Positions 10,401 to 19,891 of a DNA stretch of 64,000 nt are shown in pieces. A program made the translations under genes and the position numbers. The notes beneath the pieces were generated by a model. It was not told the origin of the DNA. It did no database searches and was given only the letters and a program-made list of their open reading frames with translations. This stretch comes from Malacoplasma iowae (GTDB lineage: Bacteria; Bacillota_I; Bacilli_A; Mycoplasmatales; Mycoplasmoidaceae), in the NCBI RefSeq assembly GCF_900660615.1, contig NZ_LR215023.1, positions 558,001-622,000 of the forward strand, written 5' to 3'. The number at the start of each line of letters is the position of its first letter. Position 1 is the stretch's first letter.

Positions 10401-11986
10401 ATGGTAAATTATCAACTGAACTAAAAATTGTATTAACAGATGCGCCAAGTGGATTTAGAGTTTCATCACCTGATCAAGATTATTCTGTGCTAGAAATTAT
10501 AAGACAAAGTAATGAAGTTAGACCAATCAGCAGAGAAGGTGATAGATCAGTAATTATGGACCCGGTTGACAATGCGTCATTAAGTTCAGCTTATCAATTT
10601 AATGCTGAAGAAGAATTAGTTCAAATTCTTACTAATGATGCGCCTGATCGTCCTAATGTTCCAGATGGTCCTGATGGTGGTCCTAGCACACCAGATCGTC
10701 CAAACACACCTGATAGACCTAATAGACCTGAGAATGCTAGTTTTAAATCACAAAAAAAATCTTGATGATCTGGAGTTTCTTCTAAATTTAGTAAAGCTAA
10801 AGAAGTAGTTCTTACAGGTTTAAATTATGCATTAGAAATATTTGCAAGTGTTTTAACAATTACTGAAATAGTTTTCTTTATTTATGATTTATTTAAAGAA
10901 ACTTATACTCAAAACTTTTACCAATACACAACAGCAGATGGTACAAGTTTCTATTGAAATGGTGGATTATCGGTTTCTAAGTATTTTGGTTTTGTTAACT
11001 ATGAAATTTCAAATATTAATCAAATGGAACTAATTGACCCAGTAGCAATAACACTTCCACAAGTAGAAGAATATTATTACTATAATGGTATAAAATACTA
11101 TGACTCTAGTGAGTTAAAGAGAAGAATATTATTAAATTATATTAATGGTGATGATTCTCCAAGAAACCATAAATTTAATAAATACTTTGCTTTAATAGGT
11201 AATGAAGATGCAACTTCAAAAACAATTGAAGAACTAACACAAAAAGTTATTAAAAGTTTAAATATTACTATGAATCAAAATGGATCTTTTGATATTAGTA
11301 AATTAAATAAAGAGTCACCATACATTCAAACTCTAAGTGCATCATATGATTATGGTTATGTTATTCCTGATAGTGATAATAATGTAACATTAATACAAAA
11401 TATTGTTGATAATATCAGACCAGCTTATTTTGTTAAACTTCCATCTGTTGATAGTAATAATATTGCACAAGGACAAGCAGGAGAAATTACTAAATTACCT
11501 GGAAAATATTGAGATGGAATGAAAGTTGTCGAAAATGGAGAAATGCCTGATGTTTTATTTGACAACTCAGCAAACGATCTAAAAGAAGGTATTAAAGATC
11601 AAAATATTTGAAATAGTGAAAATTTTAAAGAATCTGTTTATACCACAGCAAGCTATCAATCGTTACAAAAGTTATATGAAACATTTAAAACTAAATTTAA
11701 TATAGCAAGTAAAGAAGTTTTAAATATTGGTTTAAGTTCAAACAAATATAGTAATTTACCAAATAGCACTACAGTACAAAATATTTATCAAATAAAAGAT
11801 GTAAGAACTAATAGAACTTATACTTTCTATAATTTAAGTGATGCAACAGAATATTTAAATGAAACACTTAATTTCAAAAAACATTTTGATAGCTTAGGAA
11901 CTAAAATATTTTTTGAAGGTATGTATTTTGATAACAGAAGTCAACTAAATAAATGAGTTCATGAAAACATGGTTTTAATAAGATAA
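7448..11986 (+). CDS. large surface membrane protein B, module 1 (Gly/Ser repeat form)
   Basis: 1512 aa with TGA as Trp. The start ATG at 7448 has GGGAG 6 bases upstream and lies 10 bp after the gene A stop, so A and B form an operon. The N-terminus has a membrane segment (KKLLLLVGSSTIAAVPVISSIAVG, residues about 20-45); a second lies at about 10815-10880 (EIFASVLTITEIVFFIYDLF). A Gly/Ser repeat tract (9781-10257) and a Pro/Asp-rich PDRPN segment (10636-10735) sit between them. A short motif of the form F-x-G-x-x-F-D-S-x-x-x-L-x-x-Y recurs near both ends (7604, 8004, 11077, 11918). The homologue at 45417-49358 lacks the repeat and Pro tracts. Probably displayed at the surface; the function is not recognised. 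Confidence 0.85.
9781..10257 (+). repeat. Gly/Ser repeat tract, eleven SIGGG units, in gene B
   Basis: An in-frame tract of Gly and Ser built from SIGGG followed by one to three GSGG units and sometimes D. I count eleven SIGGG occurrences. It is GC-rich in an otherwise very AT-rich genome and made of near-identical GGAGGCTCTGGTGG-type DNA repeats, so slippage or unequal recombination could change its length in multiples of three. The homologue at 45417 has a single GSIGG at the same place (about 47743-47757), the likely seed of the expansion. Confidence 0.9.
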
Positions 11987-12027
11987 AACAATTTGTTTTA
12001 TAAACTTTTATATAGCAAAAAAATTTT

Positions 12028-12068
12028 AAACATTAAAAATGATCATTACTTCATTTTTAATGTTTTTT
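12028..12068 (+). terminator. rho-independent terminator after gene B
   Basis: A 15-bp stem AAACATTAAAAATGA / TCATTTTTAATGTTT with an 8-base loop, followed by TTTT. It closes the A-B operon. Confidence 0.85.
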
Positions 12069-12259
12069 TAATATTAAATATTGAAAAAATTTAACCAAAA
12101 GCAAAGAAACTAAATTAACAACACCATTTTTAGTACATTTTTTATAAATTTTTATTTTGATTAATTAAATAAAATTATTTTTTATAAAAAATTTTATTTT
12201 TTTTATGTTGTAATAATTTTTTAGCAATAAAATTGAGTTAGGAGAAAGAAGGTGAAAAA

Positions 12260-13351
12260 ATGAAATCGGTAAAATTACCAAAAAAAATGAAAGCTTTAGT
12301 TTTTGTTAAAAAAGGAAAAATAGAAATAGTTGAAAAAGATGTTCCAACTGTTGGACCTAATGATGCATTAATTAAAGTTTCAACAACTACTATTTGTGGT
12401 ACAGATGTTCATATTTTAAAAGGAGAATATCCTGTCAAATCAGGATTAACTATTGGTCACGAGGCTGTAGGAACACTTGTAGCATATGGTGATATGGTAA
12501 CAGGTTTTGAATTAAATGAAATAGTGTTAGCTGGTGCTATAACTCCTAGTGGGCATTCAGCAGCATGTCAATGTGGACAATCATCACAAGATGGTCCAGA
12601 AGAAAGATTTGGTTATAAATTAACTAATGGTTGAAAATTTGGGAATAAGATTGATGGGTGTCAAGCTGAATATGTACTAGTAAAAGATGCTATGTATAAT
12701 TTAGCAAGAGTGCCATCTAACTTAACTGATGAACAAGTTTTAATGTGTCCAGATATAATGTCTACAGGATTTTCTGGTGCTGAAAATGCAAAAATTAAAT
12801 TAGGAGATTTTGTAGGTGTAATTGCTATGGGTCCAATTGGATTATGTGCAGCAACTGGTGCAAAATTATTAGGAGCATCAAAAATTATTGCTATTGATGG
12901 AAATGAAAAACGTTTAGCTATTGCAAAAGAATTAGGTGCTACTCATACAATAAATTACACAAAAGAAAATGTAATTGATAAAGTAAAAGAAATTACAGAA
13001 GGTAGAATGTTAGATTCAGCAATTGAATGTTTAGGAAAACAAGAAACTTTTGCACAAGGTATGAAATTATTAAGACCGGGTGGCACATTATCATCTTTGG
13101 GAGTTTATAGCAATGATTTAACAATCCCATTAGATACAATAGGTGCTGGTTTAAGTGATGGATCAATTAATTTCTCACTATGCCCAGGTGGTAAAGAAAG
13201 AATGAGAAGATTAATTGAATTGATTCAAAACAATAGAGTAGATTTAACTAAACTTGTAACTCATACAATGCCTTTTGATAAAATTGTAGAAGCTTATGAT
13301 TTTTTTGCTAATCAAAAAGATGGTGTTTTAAAAATAGCAATTAAACTTTAA
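12260..13351 (+). CDS. adh: zinc-dependent, NADP-type secondary alcohol dehydrogenase
   Basis: 363 aa of the medium-chain dehydrogenase family. Zinc ligands expected from the Thermoanaerobacter brockii/Clostridium secondary alcohol dehydrogenases are present: C46 (TTICGTD), H67-E68 (IGHEAVG) and D165 (CPDIMSTGF). The Rossmann motif is AMGPIGLCAATGAKLLG. Further family landmarks are GWKFGNK, LCPGGKERMRRLIELI and KLVTH. It should interconvert secondary alcohols or aldehydes with ketones or aldehydes. The start ATG follows GGAG-AAAGAAGG. It is a single-gene unit between terminators at 12028 and 13412. An aldehyde dehydrogenase is encoded at 35967. Confidence 0.92.
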
Positions 13352-13411
13352 TTAAAAAATATAAAATTATATTTATAATTTTTAACTATTAAATATTTAA
13401 ATTAAAACCGG

Positions 13412-13446
13412 AATTGTAACATTTTGTAAATGTTGCAATTTTTATA
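13412..13446 (+). terminator. rho-independent terminator after adh
   Basis: Stem AATTGTAACATT / AATGTTGCAATT with one mismatch, then TTTTT. It follows adh by about 60 bp. Confidence 0.8.
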
Positions 13447-13630
13447 AAATTTGTTCGAAATTAAAAAAATTAAACTAAATACGAAAATAAATTCATGATA
13501 ATTAAAAATTAAAATACTATAAATAATTTAATTTAATAAAGACCTATTTTTAAAAAAACATAATTAAGATATTTAAGTTATTTTTTAAATAATTAAAAAA
13601 TTAAAAATATTGAATTTTTTAATAATGAAC

Positions 13631-14113
13631 TTATTTGTGATATTTAATGTTTTTTTTAATCGTAAAAGCTCTATATAATTGTTCACATAAAATAAGATTA
13701 AATAATTGATGAGGAAAAGTCATTTTTGAAAAAGATACTAGTGCGTTAGCTTTAATTTTTATTTCATTGCTTACTCCATGACTACTACCAATTATAAAAA
13801 CCAACTCACTATATATAGGATTATCTATTATTTCTGAAATGAAGTTTGAAAATTCTGTAGAATTATATTGTTTTCCTTCTATAGCATTAACAACTACAAA
13901 TGATTTTTTATTAATATATTTCATCATTTGCACACCTTCTTTTTGTAATGCATTGTTAATTATTGTATAGTTGTTTTCATCTGTTATAAGTGATTCTTTA
14001 ATTTCAATAAATTCTAATTTTACGAAGTGATTAATCTTTTTTTGATATTCAAATATTAATTGTTTTAAATTGTTGGACTTAATTGAACCAACACTAACTA
14101 TTTTTATAATCAT
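13631..14113 (-). CDS. rlmH: 23S rRNA (pseudouridine1915-N3)-methyltransferase RlmH
   Basis: 160 aa from ATG 14113, the usual length of the family (about 159). It methylates the pseudouridine of helix 69 in assembled ribosomes using SAM. The SPOUT C-terminus is clear: FIIGSSHGVS (SAM-binding Gly loop), SFSKMTFPHQL, LCEQLYRAF and the terminal YHK. An ATG 12 bases further upstream (14125) would overlap the ferredoxin gene and add four residues not typical of RlmH; GATGAG before 14113 favours the shorter form. It follows the ferredoxin gene by 4 bp and is probably co-transcribed. Confidence 0.95.
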   Translation of the reverse strand: MIIKIVSVGSIKSNNLKQLIFEYQKKINHFVKLEFIEIKESLITDENNYTIINNALQKEGVQMMKYINKKSFVVVNAIEGKQYNSTEFSNFISEIIDNPIYSELVFIIGSSHGVSNEIKIKANALVSFSKMTFPHQLFNLILCEQLYRAFTIKKNIKYHK

Positions 14114-14117
14114 ATAA

Positions 14118-14330
14118 TTACTCATCTATTTTAGTTATTACCATTTTAAGATCTATAGCTTCTTTTGGGCATATATTTACACAAGCACCACAAGCTATAC
14201 AAGTGTCATCTATAATTGATTTATTATTAACAATTCTTATAGAATTTGTTGGACAAACATTAATGCACATTTTGCATCCTTCACATTTATTTTGATCTGT
14301 TACTGCTAATAATCTTTCTTCTGTTTTCAT
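14118..14330 (-). CDS. 2[4Fe-4S] ferredoxin
   Basis: 70 aa from ATG 14330, which has AGGACT just upstream; an in-frame ATG at 14348 would add six residues but lacks a good ribosome-binding site. Two complete C-x2-C-x2-C-x3-C-P clusters are visible (CEGCKMCINVCP and CIACGACVNICP), each able to hold one 4Fe-4S cluster. It is a small electron carrier. No pyruvate:ferredoxin oxidoreductase or other partner lies nearby, so the redox partner is unknown. A thiolation enzyme of the TtcA type, which needs an Fe-S cluster, is encoded 1.3 kb away. Confidence 0.92.
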   Translation of the reverse strand: MKTEERLLAVTDQNKCEGCKMCINVCPTNSIRIVNNKSIIDDTCIACGACVNICPKEAIDLKMVITKIDE

Positions 14331-14421
14331 AATAGTCCTATATTTCATAATATTTTATATAATAATATTTTATATACTAATAGATTATAATATAAATGAA
14401 CGTGTGAATTTAGGAGATATA

Positions 14422-15252
14422 ATGATTTTAAGAAATTTTAAACTTGATGATTTAAGCAAATTAGTTAAACATTCTTCAAATATTCTTAATTATGACTCTA
14501 TAGCTCCAACTAGCAAAGAGTTTAATGAATTAATTTCTCAATACTCACTAAATAATATAATTGATAAAGCAAACTATGGAATAGTTTTAGAAGAAAATGA
14601 TGATATAGTTGGTGTTTTATTAGCAAGAATTAATGATGGCAGTAAAAATTTGATTAGTGACAAAAATTTACATTTAATTGATTGTTCAAAAATTATAAAT
14701 GAAATAGAATCAAAAAAATTTACTGAAAAAGAATTAGCTCTTTATAGATTAGAAATAAAAACAATAGAAACATATAAAAAAATTTTAGATGATGTTTAAC
14801 GTGTTGTAGGTTTTTCAAGTGAATTGTTGTTTTTCTCTGTTTTACCATCACACCAAAAAAGAGGATTAAGTAAACTTTTATTCAATAAATTTTTAAAACA
14901 TTTAAGAAGTAAACAACTTCACAAATTTTATTTATATACAACATCTTTATGTTCTTACAATTATTATGAACATATTAAAATGAGTTGTCTTAGAACTGAT
15001 ATGATAACTAAGTCAGATTCTGATGTTACTTTGGTTCAATTATTAAAAGATAAACTTCCAATAATAGGTATGATTTTCCATTCGGATGTTAAAAATTTTG
15101 ATATTGACACAAATGCACCAATCAAAGATCCAGTTATTGATGAAATATTAGTTAATAATAAAGAAGAAAGTAATAATGTAATTGTTAATACTTTTAAAAA
15201 TGTTGGTGTATTTTTTAAAAACATAATGAATATGAAAAATTCAAAAAAATAA
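14422..15252 (+). pseudogene. GNAT-family N-acetyltransferase, broken by in-frame TAA
   Basis: The ATG at 14422 has AGGAG five bases before it. The frame runs to TAA at 14797-14799 and then continues in the same frame to TAA at 15250-15252. The part after the first stop contains the GNAT acetyl-CoA motif (LFFSVLPSHQKRGLSKLLFNKFL), which cannot function without the upstream strands. A single base change (for example CAA or GAA to TAA) would explain it. As it stands, the product is a 125-aa N-terminal half. A sequencing error or a split gene with a new start are alternatives; no ribosome-binding site precedes the second half. Confidence 0.7.
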
Positions 15253-15290
15253 TTATATTCAAAGAATTTTGATATATTAACTATTTTGCT

Positions 15291-15324
15291 ATAGTTTGAA
15301 AATTATTTTCAAACTATTTTTTTA
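15291..15324 (+). terminator. terminator after the GNAT gene
   Basis: Stem ATAGTTTGAAAAT / ATTTTCAAACTAT with a minimal loop, followed by TTTTTTT. Confidence 0.85.
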
Positions 15325-15399
15325 TTACCAACTTATTTTCTTTAAATTTATTTTTAAAAAGTTTTATTTTGTTAATGTTATATTACTGTTAATGAAATA

Positions 15400-15436
15400 A
15401 AAATGCTATTTTCTTTATATAAGAAATATAGCATCA
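15400..15436 (-). terminator. terminator of the ttcA-like gene
   Basis: Inverted repeat ATGCTATTTTCTT / AAGAAATATAGCAT. Read on the minus strand it is followed by TTTTTATTTC, 10 bp beyond the stop of the gene at 15446. Confidence 0.7.
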
Positions 15437-15445
15437 CTATGATAT

Positions 15446-16240
15446 TTAATAGTTTCCATCATTTTTAATTTGGCTTAAAAGATCAATGTTTTTAGCATTT
15501 TCATCATTAAATCATAAACTAGATTCTTTTCCATTTAAAAGGGATACTAAAAAGTTTTTATAACTTGCATTTCATTTTTTATTTTTATAAAAGTTTTGAC
15601 TTAAAAAATCCTTCATAGAGTCTCTTTGAGTAAATCCTTCCATTGGACATCCACAAGGTACAATTGGCATAGAAAGTTTTTTAGCTGTTCTTGATATATC
15701 ACTTTCTCTTGCTAAAATAAATGGTCTAATAAATCAGATGTCACTTCTATCCAAATACATTTTTGGTTTAAAAGTGGCAATTCTACCTTCATTTATCATA
15801 TTCATAAAAAATGTTTCAATAGCATCATCTGCATGATGACCCATCGCAACTTTATTACAACCAAGTTTTTTTGCTTCATCAATTAAAATTGCTTTTTTCA
15901 TTTTGGAACATAAAGAACATTGTATTTTACCTTTTTTCATTTGAGCTCTTAATATTTCACCCATTTGAGTATCTGCAATTACAAATTTTATCCCCTTAGA
16001 TTTTCAATATTTTATAATTGGTTCATATTCTATTGCGCACAAATTCATTTTTAAATGAACACCATAAATTTCTATGTCTCAATTTAACTCTTTTTTTATT
16101 ATGTTTTTATAAATTCCAAGAGTTTCTAATAGCAACATAGAATCTTTACCACCAGATACACCAACGCATATCTTGTCGTTGTTTTCAATAATTCTAAAAA
16201 TTTTATTTGCCCTGATTACACTTCCTATAATTGATCTCAT
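15446..16240 (-). CDS. TtcA-like tRNA sulfurtransferase / PP-loop ATPase
   Basis: 264 aa. The N-terminal PP-loop is SGGKDSMLLLE. The middle has a CxxC pair (CSLC) and further on a lone Cys-Gly-Cys (PCGCP), as in TtcA enzymes that bind a 4Fe-4S cluster and convert cytidine 32 of tRNAs to 2-thiocytidine. GHHADDAIETFFMN matches the family's GHH-x-DDA motif. The start at 16240 has GAGG upstream. TilS is the other PP-loop tRNA enzyme to consider, but the cysteine pairs and the GHHADDA form point to TtcA. It is divergent from the membrane protein gene that follows. Confidence 0.85.
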
Positions 16241-16331
16241 TTTTACCTCATTAAAAAATTACAAATTAAATTATAACCAATAAGTTAGTTTGTTATTAAT
16301 TATTATAAATTTATTATTTATAATAATTAGT

Positions 16332-18203
16332 ATGAATAAAGTTTCACTTGTATCAAACATGAATATAATAACAATTGGTAGTACAAATACACCAGGACAA
16401 GAATTTTTAACAATACTGTTATATGTGTTAAGTTCAGTTGGGATATTTTGTATAATTTTTTTTGTTTTTTATAACTTACTTAAAAAAACACTTATCAAAA
16501 AGAATGTTGATACAATTAAAAAAATTTTAATATTTTTAATTCTTGGGATTATATATTCATCAATATCGCCTATTTTAATAATTATAATGAAACAAGTTAA
16601 TCCAAATTATTTAGTCTTGTCACAGATAGTTGTCTTAACTCTCTTTGCTTTATTTACATCATCCATATGTATGGTTGGTAGTTTTATAGTGTTTTTATTT
16701 TCTAACATTTTTTTACCAGATTATGGGTTTCAACCACACATACTTTTTCTTTTGGTTTTTTATGTTATTGCAACAATTTTTGTAGGAGTTGTGAGATTCC
16801 TTTTTGGAAACAAATTCAAATATGTATTTATTTTATCTTTTTTAATGTTTTGTTTAATGTGTGCTGTTTCTCTTATTTTTTATAATGAAAATAATTTAAC
16901 ATCAATTTTAATTAACATAGCTATTAATTATCCTTTGTTTTTGCTTATGTATGCAATTGGAAATTATTTAACAAATTTAATTGACAACACTTATAAACTT
17001 AGAACATCAATTCATTATGATAATGATTATTTTGTTAATAGTCATTATTCTAAAATAGCTTTTGATGAATATATAAAAACAAATAAAACAGACATTGGTG
17101 TTTTTTTAACAATTAGTTTTATTAATATTGAAAATTTGTTAACAACTGAAGGAAAACAAGCTGTTGTTGAAGCTGAAAAAACATTAATTAGATATGTTTT
17201 ATATAATTTTAAAGATACATGTTTTTACTTTAAAACTTTCAATAATGAATATGGTTTGTTTTTTAAAGTTAAAGATAAAAATAAAATAAATCTTAATAAA
17301 TCAATTGCAAACAATAATAAAAATAATCGAACAGAAGATGATTTTTTATATGAACTTGAAAAAGTGTTAAAAATGTTTCCAAATAAAATTGATTTTAACA
17401 ACCAATTCTATGATATTCAAATTGTTGGATATGCTAGTTTATATGGGATACATTCAAATGATTTTTATAAATTAAGTTCTTTTAATGAGGATGTAAAAAA
17501 ATATTGAGCAATTAATAATGACATCAATATTGTTAAATTGTATAGAAGCAATATTTTAAAAAATAATATAGATGAAACAAATAAGTTAGAAAAAGTTAAA
17601 CAAGAACATGATTTTAACAATATATCATTATCGCTTATTAAATCTAGTTTGAATAATGAAAAATATTTCATACCTAAGATTTTTTGATTAAAAGAAAGTA
17701 TTTTTAGTTTTGATCAACTTCATAATAAGTTTAGTGATAATCAAGAAAAACTTAATCTTGTAATTAGATATATAGCTTATCACTCATTGAAACTATTCAA
17801 TCAATATTTAATTGAAGAAGATAAAAAAAATATTAAAACAACTAATTCTAAAATATTAATTGACTACCCTGTTAATGAATTATCAAAAAATGTATTTTCA
17901 GTAATTGAAATATATACAAAAATTAAAAAACATAACCTAGAACCTCATAATGTTATTTTTAACTTTAATTTAGCCAATTCAACCATTAAAGATAATTCAA
18001 AAGAATTAAATGAAATAATGTCTTTGTATAATAAAGGATTTGGAATTTCATTTTTTAATTTTTCTATTAAAGATATAAAGGTTTTAACAAAAATTAAAAA
18101 GTTTAGTGTTGTTTTAAGCAAGGATAAAGAAAAAGAAAATAAAATTATTTTAAAACAATTAAATAAATCAAAAGATAATATTGATAATATTTTTTATCGT
18201 TAA
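16332..18203 (+). CDS. membrane protein with degenerate GGDEF- and EAL-like domains
   Basis: 623 aa with TGA as Trp. The first 230 residues hold about six or seven hydrophobic segments, a 7TM-like sensor region. Then comes a soluble part (about 17000-17500) whose fold-like pattern ends with FKTFNNEYGLFF, at the place where R-x-GGDEF would be. The last 150 residues include EPHNVIFNFNLANSTI and LYNKGFGISFFNF, matching the spacing of the EAL-domain segments LxxExTE and GxxxxxDDFG without the metal-binding acids. If this reading is right, neither cyclase nor phosphodiesterase activity is expected. The start is uncertain: TTG 16290 would add a hydrophobic stretch, ATG 16356 is also possible. The domain call is inference from pattern. 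Confidence 0.6.
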
Positions 18204-18204
18204 T

Positions 18205-18240
18205 TTATTCTATTTTCTATAAAATAAAATAGAATAATAT
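18205..18240 (+). terminator. probable terminator between the membrane protein and smpB
   Basis: Inverted repeat TTATTCTATTTT / AAAATAGAATAA directly after the stop of the upstream gene. The T run is weak, so termination may be partial and smpB may also be read from upstream. Confidence 0.5.
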
Positions 18241-18272
18241 ATTGATATTAAAACTTACAAAGTGAGAATAAC

Positions 18273-18707
18273 ATGAAGATTTTGGTTGTTAATAAAAAAG
18301 CAAATTTTAATTATACAATTTCAGACACTTATGAAGCTGGAATTGAATTAAAAGGCGTTGAGGTTAAATCTCTTCAATCAAAAAACGCTTCTATTAATGA
18401 GTCATATATTACATTTATAAAAAATGAAGCTTTTATAATTAATATGCATATAGCACCATATGAAAATGGGAATATCTTTAATGTTGATCAAGATAGAAGA
18501 AGAAAACTTTTACTTCATAAGCATGAAATTATAAAACTTCAGTTGCAAATAAAAAAAGATTCAATAACACTTGTACCTTTAAAAGTTTATTGAAAAAGAA
18601 ATAAAATCAAAGTTCTAATTGGTTTAGCTAAAGGTAAAAATGTAGTAGATAAAAGAAATACTATTAAAGAAAGGGATGCTAAAAGGGAATCTAAAAAATA
18701 CTTTTAG
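18273..18707 (+). CDS. smpB: SsrA-binding protein SmpB
   Basis: 144 aa, normal length. It binds tmRNA and is required for trans-translation rescue of stalled ribosomes. Landmarks: NKKANFNYTISDTYEAGIELKGVEVKSL (OB-fold start), the conserved Arg/Lys-rich LLLHKHEI, LVPLKVYWKRNKIKVLIGLAKGK and the basic C-terminal tail DKRNTIKERDAKRES, which inserts in the mRNA channel. One Trp is encoded by TGA. The ssrA RNA gene is not in the window. Confidence 0.96.
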
Positions 18708-18777
18708 CTTTTTTATTTATTTCCATGATTTTATAAAAATAATAAAAAAAAGAGCAAAATGCTCTTCTTATATATAA

Positions 18778-18863
18778 TGGTGCTCAGAAAGGGACTTGAA
18801 CCCATAAGACATCACTGTCGGTAGATTTTGAGTCTACTGCGTTTGCCATTCCGCCATCTGAGC
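18778..18863 (-). tRNA. tRNA-Leu, anticodon CAA
   Basis: On the minus strand GCTCAGA...TCTGAGC forms the acceptor stem, with discriminator A and an encoded CCA at 18778-18780. The D-arm is GGCGGAATGGCAAACGC, the anticodon stem-loop is GTAGA-CTCAAAA-TCTAC (anticodon CAA for UUG), the long variable arm CGACAGTGATGTC is typical of tRNA-Leu, and the T-loop is GGTTCAAGTCC. Confidence 0.93.
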
Positions 18864-18913
18864 ATATTACATAAATATATTATAATATTGTTTCTATTTT
18901 TTATATAAATATG

Positions 18914-19723
18914 TTAGAAAATTTTAGATTCATTTTTATTTATTAGTTTTATTATATTTTGTTTGTGTCTATAAACAACAATAGATGATGTAAAAAGCAA
19001 GATTAAAAATATGCTTAAAATGTATCATCAATTATTTTGATAATTTATTATGTTTACTACATTATAAGCTTGATTAACATTTGGAATGGAATCAATAATA
19101 CTTAAATTTGGAATGTTTAAAATGTAAAGGTAATCTAAGTGTGGAATAAGTGTTAAAAAACATGATAATGAAACAGCAATAATTGATGATAATGAAACAT
19201 ATCTTGTTGTTAAAACAACAATAAAGAAAATGCAAAAAGCAGTAACAAAAATTCATGGCGAAATAGAAAATAATAAAGCAGCGGTTGAAGCAGCACCTTT
19301 TCCACCTGAATATTTTTTAGCAATATTAAAATCTCCCTTATATTTAATTAGTGCATAAATATAAAATATTGGGAAACAATGTCCTATAACTGAAAAAAGA
19401 CCAGCTAAGTAAATAATAAAACCATTTTGTTCATATAAATAGCTATTATCTTTTGATAAAAACATTGGCACAATGAAATGATATAGAACAACAGAAATAA
19501 ATATTGAGAGTCAGCATTTAATCATGTCAAACAACATAACAGAAACCCCAATTATTTTCCCAAAAGCTCTTAATGAATTGGTTGCTCCAACATTACCACT
19601 TCCAACATTTCTAAGGTCTATCTTTTTTATTTTTGAAATAATTAAACCAAATAAAATGTTTCCTAAAAAGTAACCTATTAGGCAAAAAAGCATAGATAAA
19701 CCAAAAAAACTAGCGGTAACCAC
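18914..19723 (-). CDS. plsY: glycerol-3-phosphate acyltransferase PlsY
   Basis: 269 aa, slightly longer than usual. This integral membrane enzyme transfers acyl from acyl-phosphate to glycerol-3-phosphate in phospholipid synthesis. The signature loops are present: GSGNVGATNSLRAFGK near residue 45 and KKYSGGKGAASTAALL in the middle, with G-H (VIGHCFP) between; five or more hydrophobic segments surround them. The start is GTG 19723 behind GGAGG. It is divergent from parE, an arrangement also common in Firmicutes. Confidence 0.93.
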
Positions 19724-19891
19724 ACAACCTCCAAATAGATAAAATAAAAATTTTATTTGATATTAGAATAGTACTATATAATTATAAAGTACTTAAGAAT
19801 TATTTTTGTTAATATTTTAAAAATACAAGATATTCCTTTTAGTCTAGTCTTAATATTTTTGTGTTTATATTTATTTTATTGAGGTTGTTAT

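Noticed and set aside
7448-11986. The tandem A-B surface pair as a MIB-MIP immunoglobulin-binding protein and protease system.
   Set aside because: The two-gene layout is similar, but I see no serine-protease motifs in either protein and no recognisable MIB segments, so the call is not supported.
16290-16331. TTG start at 16290 for the membrane protein.
   Set aside because: It adds an extra run of hydrophobic residues without a ribosome-binding site; the AT-rich DNA upstream would be open by chance.
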